DNA of 64,000 bases from Membranipora membranacea (lineage: Eukaryota > Bryozoa > Gymnolaemata > Cheilostomatida > Membraniporidae). A program made the position numbers and the translations under genes. This document shows positions 60,939-64,000 of the stretch, one piece after another. The notes under the pieces were generated by a model. It had not been told where the DNA came from. It worked only from the letters and a program-made list of their open reading frames with translations, and searched no databases. The stretch is taken from the NCBI GenBank assembly GCA_914767715.1, contig OU612072.1, positions 4,896,001 to 4,960,000 on the forward strand. The letters run 5' to 3'. The number at the start of each line of letters is the position of its first letter. The stretch's first letter is position 1.

Positions 60939-61784
60939 TTGAATCCAGCCTTTTGAGCTTGTATTGATTGCCTCTCTAGTTTCACACTTCATCAAGTGAG
61001 GGATATCAGTTTATTTATCAAAGTTGACAGGAGTCTCTGCCAGAGACCAATTTCTATCTGCAGGGTGTGAGTGCAAAAAAAGGATTCCAGTCCCTGCAGA
61101 GAAAGTACATACATAGACACGCCCATCTAAAGCACCGCCCACAACCATTAACCAATTGAAAGAAGACAAGATTTTTCTGGCCAAATAATATACACTGTAA
61201 CATATTTAAAAACCGGATGCTAAACAAATCTGTCTGTTCCGTCCAGCCCTGAAAATAGTTTTCTTTTCATTCAAGTCATATCTAGTTTTAGCATTACTAA
61301 CCTATCAGGTATGTGAAGGTCAATTGACAAAGAAAGAATAGATAATGTTCAAGCTACAGAATTGAATCCAGCCTTTTGAGCTTGTATTGATTGCCTCTCT
61401 AGTTTCACACTTCATCAAGTGAGGGATATCAGTTTATTTATCAAAGTTGACAGGAGTCTCTGCCAGAGACCAATTTCTATCTGCAGGGTGTGAGTGCAAA
61501 AAAAGGATTCAAGTCCCTGCAGAGAAAGTACATACATAGACACGCCCATCTAAAGCACCGCCCACAACCATTAACCAATTGAAAGAAGACAAGATTTTTC
61601 TGGCCAAATAATATACACTGTAACATATTTAAAAACCGGATACTAAACAAATCTGTCTGTTCCGTCCAGCCCTGAAAATAGTTTTCTTTTCATTCAAGTC
61701 ATATCTAGTTTTAGCATTACTAACCTATCAGGTATGTGAAGGTCAATTGACAAAGAAAGAATAGATAATGTTCAAGCTACAGAA
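60939..61784 (+). repeat. 423-bp tandem duplication just upstream of a LINE
   Basis: Two head-to-tail copies, 60939-61361 and 61362-61784, are almost identical; I noticed two base differences (GATTCCAG/GATTCAAG and GGATGC/GGATAC). Landmarks include TTTTGAGCTTGTATTGATTG, GAGTCTCTGCCAGAGACC and ACACGCCCATCTAAAGCACC. The repeat ends about 55 bp before the LINE reverse-transcriptase frame. It could be promoter-like monomers of the LINE 5' UTR or an unrelated local duplication. Confidence 0.85.
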
Positions 61785-61839
61785 TTGAAGGTTTGTGACA
61801 GAATCTGTATACAGTTGGTTTTTACATATATGAGATTGA

Positions 61840-63576
61840 GACTATGTGCACCGCTTGTTTACCAAAGAAGATAAATCCCAACGAAACATCTCAAAACGCT
61901 TCTGGACCTATATCAAACACAGACGCTCATCTGCTGTCTCTAATATAGGCCCTCTGAAGAAAGGAAGTGCTCTGACTACCACTGCTAAGGAGAAGGCCAA
62001 CCTGCTGAATCAGCAATTCATGTCAGTCTTCTCCAAGCCAACGCCAAGAATAGACTACCTGACATTGACCCTTAAATCAGTCATGCCCAACATCTCCATA
62101 TCCACTAACGGCGTCCACAAGCAACTTAGAACTCTAAACCCATACAAGGCCACGGGCCCAGACGGCATTAGTCCCAGGGTGCTCCGAGAGCTGGCTGACG
62201 TACTTACCGCACCACTATCGAGTCTTTTCCAACTCTCACTCGACAAAGGGTCTGTTCCACTGGACTGGAAGAAGGCCATAATATCGCCAATCTTCAAGAA
62301 AGGGGACAAGTGCTTACCATCCAACTACAGGCCTGTTAGTCTTACCTGTGTAGTCAGCAAAGTTCTAGAGCATATTGTCACCAGTCAACTAACATCTTAT
62401 GCTGAGTCACAGGGACTGTTCTTCAAGAACCAGCACGGCTTTCGGGAAGACCACGGTTGCGAACGCCAACTCATTGAACTAGCCAATGATATCGCCAAAA
62501 ACCTTGACAAAGGGATCGAGACAGATGCTTGTATGTTGGACTTCTCAAAAGCCTTTGACAAAGTTAACCACAGCAAACTATTACTGAAGTTAGCAACGTA
62601 CGGAGTGTCCTTTCAAGTGTTATCATGGATTGATGACTTCCTTATGAACAGGACCCAGAAGGTTGTAGTTGAAGGAGAAGAGTCAGACGTCTCCCCTGTC
62701 ACCTCAGGAGTTCCTCAGGGTTCAGTGATCGGCCCAACTCTTTTCTTGTACTACATCAATGATATGCCCGACAACATCAAGTCAACAGTACGATTGTTTG
62801 CTGACGACACAATTGTATACTCTGATGCAATCAACCACCAAACACTCCAAGATGATTTGAGCAGGCTTGAGCAGTGGGAGAATCAGTGGGACATGGAGTT
62901 TCATCCCTCGAAATGTGAGCATATTTGTTTCACAAGGAAGAAACGCCCATCAGAGAACTCCTACAAACTCCACAACATCGAGATCCCCCGCACCAACTGC
63001 ACCAAATACCTTGGTGTGTATGTTGACTCAAAACTAACCTGGCACGAACACATAGCCAAAATCACTAGTAAGGCAAATGCCACCCTAGCCTTCATACGAC
63101 GTAATGTCCTCACAACATCAGAAGACATTCGCTCCACCGCCTACAAACAGCTAGTGAGACCAGTACTCGAGTATGCTTCCTGCGCTTGGGACACTCTTAC
63201 CCAGACTGTAGAGACCAAACTCCAAGCAGTTCAGCGTCGTGCAGCCCGGTTTATCTGTGGCATCCGGCGCAGCGACAGGAAAACCAGCACCACAGGTCTT
63301 CTCTCAAAGCTTGACCTTCAACCACTGGATGACCGCCGTAAGTGTAGGCGACTGCAGGTCTTTCGCACCTACCACTTTAATGCTCCTCACATCATCAATG
63401 AACATGTGTCTAGATCAACACACCACTCCAGCAGACGCCATGCACAGCAGTATTTCATTCCATCTACCAACACTCTGCACTATCGCCGGTTCTTTTTTGT
63501 TAGAACTGCCAAAGACTGGAACTGTCTACTGCCTGGTTGCCCACTGTTAACAGCCCCTGCCCCGAACCCCGGTTAG
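61840..63576 (+). mobile_element. LINE B reverse transcriptase (CR1/Jockey-group), 5' incomplete
   Basis: One uninterrupted frame of about 578 codons begins right after a TGA (61837-61839) and has no ATG at its start. It opens with SKRFWTYIKHRR, the linker that normally follows the endonuclease. RT motifs follow in order: KATGPDGISPRVL, WKKAIISPIFKKGD, NYRPVSLT, QHGFREDHGCERQL, DFSKAFDKVNH, SGVPQGSVIGPTLF and FADDTIVYSD (62797-62816). The end carries the YASCAWDT, VQRRAARF and TAKDWN segments of Jockey/CR1 relatives. No endonuclease is encoded upstream within the window, so the copy is 5'-truncated or starts inside an interrupted ORF. The RT frame itself has no lesion. Confidence 0.9.
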
Positions 63577-63825
63577 ATGTAAAGCTGTTCCTTATTGGTT
63601 TACCGGTAAATGACCTGGAAACGTAAAACGATTCATGAGTTTTTAACGTTCCTGAAGTCACGACGCTGAAGTCGGCGCTAGGAGCTAAGAATCATCAGGT
63701 GAGACATCAGGTGAGACTGAGAGCAAGGAGGAGTCTTTTATGCAGGCTCCTTTCTGAGAGCAGGGAGAATGCTGCTGAGCGATGAGTCAATTTTTACTCA
63801 ATCAATCAATTCACTCCTCACAGTG
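63577..63825 (+). other. Probable 3' region of LINE B
   Basis: Non-coding sequence after the RT stop. It includes repeated ATCAGGTGAGAC and a hairpin-forming AAGGAGGAG/CTCCTTTCTGAGAGCAGG segment. I cannot place the element's end or a poly(A)/microsatellite tail. Confidence 0.35.
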
Positions 63826-63930
63826 ACCTATTGGCCCCTGAGACTTACGCCTTTACTTTGCCAATGTTGTCTAGTTCGGTAGATACTAGACATTGGCAAA
63901 GTTAAGGCATGTATGTAACAGGGGCCAATT
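63826..63930. mobile_element. Small fold-back MITE
   Basis: Arms 63830-63873 and 63887-63929 are inverted copies (ATTGGCCCCTGAGACTTACG and GTAACAGGGGCCAAT; CTTTGCCAATGTTGTCTA and TAGACATTGGCAAAG) around a 13-bp loop. The right arm recurs alone at 7017-7078. Confidence 0.7.
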
Positions 63931-64000
63931 CTGTTGATGGTACCGACCCTTGTGCAGTTCCGCTCAGGTGCTCAAGTGGAGATGAAGACCCGGTTCTAAG

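Noticed and set aside
62055-62324. 89-codon minus-strand frame inside LINE B
   Set aside because: It is a shadow of the reverse transcriptase frame.

Overview
This window is nuclear DNA of an invertebrate animal. It is AT-rich. Coding sequence is split into many short exons with GT..AG introns, mostly 100-600 bp. Mobile elements are dense: hAT DNA transposons, LINEs, tRNA-derived short elements and fold-back MITEs. The gene set (IGFBP-domain secreted peptides, an adenylate-forming enzyme, an NHL-like receptor, a DHHC palmitoyltransferase and tandem serine racemase family genes) is metazoan. I cannot name the species; a sponge or another marine invertebrate would fit, but this is only a guess. 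No prokaryotic operons, CRISPR arrays or viral genes were seen.

Layout from left to right: (1) 1.5-5.3 kb: two small secreted IGFBP-N-domain genes facing away from each other in a large inverted duplication, plus a third, orphaned copy of their upstream region. (2) 7.9-15.3 kb: a 14-exon adenylate-forming (acyl-CoA synthetase/4CL/luciferase type) gene, 575 aa when spliced, with a 1.35 kb fold-back element in its last intron. (3) 15.3-24.3 kb: gene-poor, with hairpin-rich and plain tandem arrays and an inverted pair of tRNA-Pro sequences, one intact and one decayed. (4) 24.3-26.9 kb, minus strand: a three-exon, 618-aa single-pass membrane protein with an NHL-like ectodomain and a tyrosine-rich tail. 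(5) 31.5-32.1 kb, minus strand: the first two exons of a small secreted protein. (6) 34.1-35.6 kb, minus strand: a two-exon DHHC palmitoyltransferase, 295 aa. (7) 38.4-60.2 kb, minus strand: two tandem serine racemase family genes, both eight exons and 331 aa and both intact. Between them lies a dead LINE that was itself hit by an 834-bp hAT element. Intron 5 of the upstream racemase copy carries a 7,177-bp hAT element with an 8-bp target duplication, 17-bp terminal repeats and an unbroken nine-exon transposase. (8) 60.9-64 kb: a 423-bp tandem duplication followed by a 5'-truncated LINE reverse transcriptase and a small fold-back element.

The host genes do not form an obvious pathway. The points that most deserve follow-up are the two racemases, which differ at the substrate-loop position that separates serine from aspartate racemases; the apparently complete hAT element; the inverted IGFBP-domain pair; the receptor with SH3/SH2-type tail motifs; and the unexplained hairpin array near 18.3-18.9 kb. 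All exon models were built by hand from splice signals, reading-frame continuity and paralogue comparison. No database search was run.
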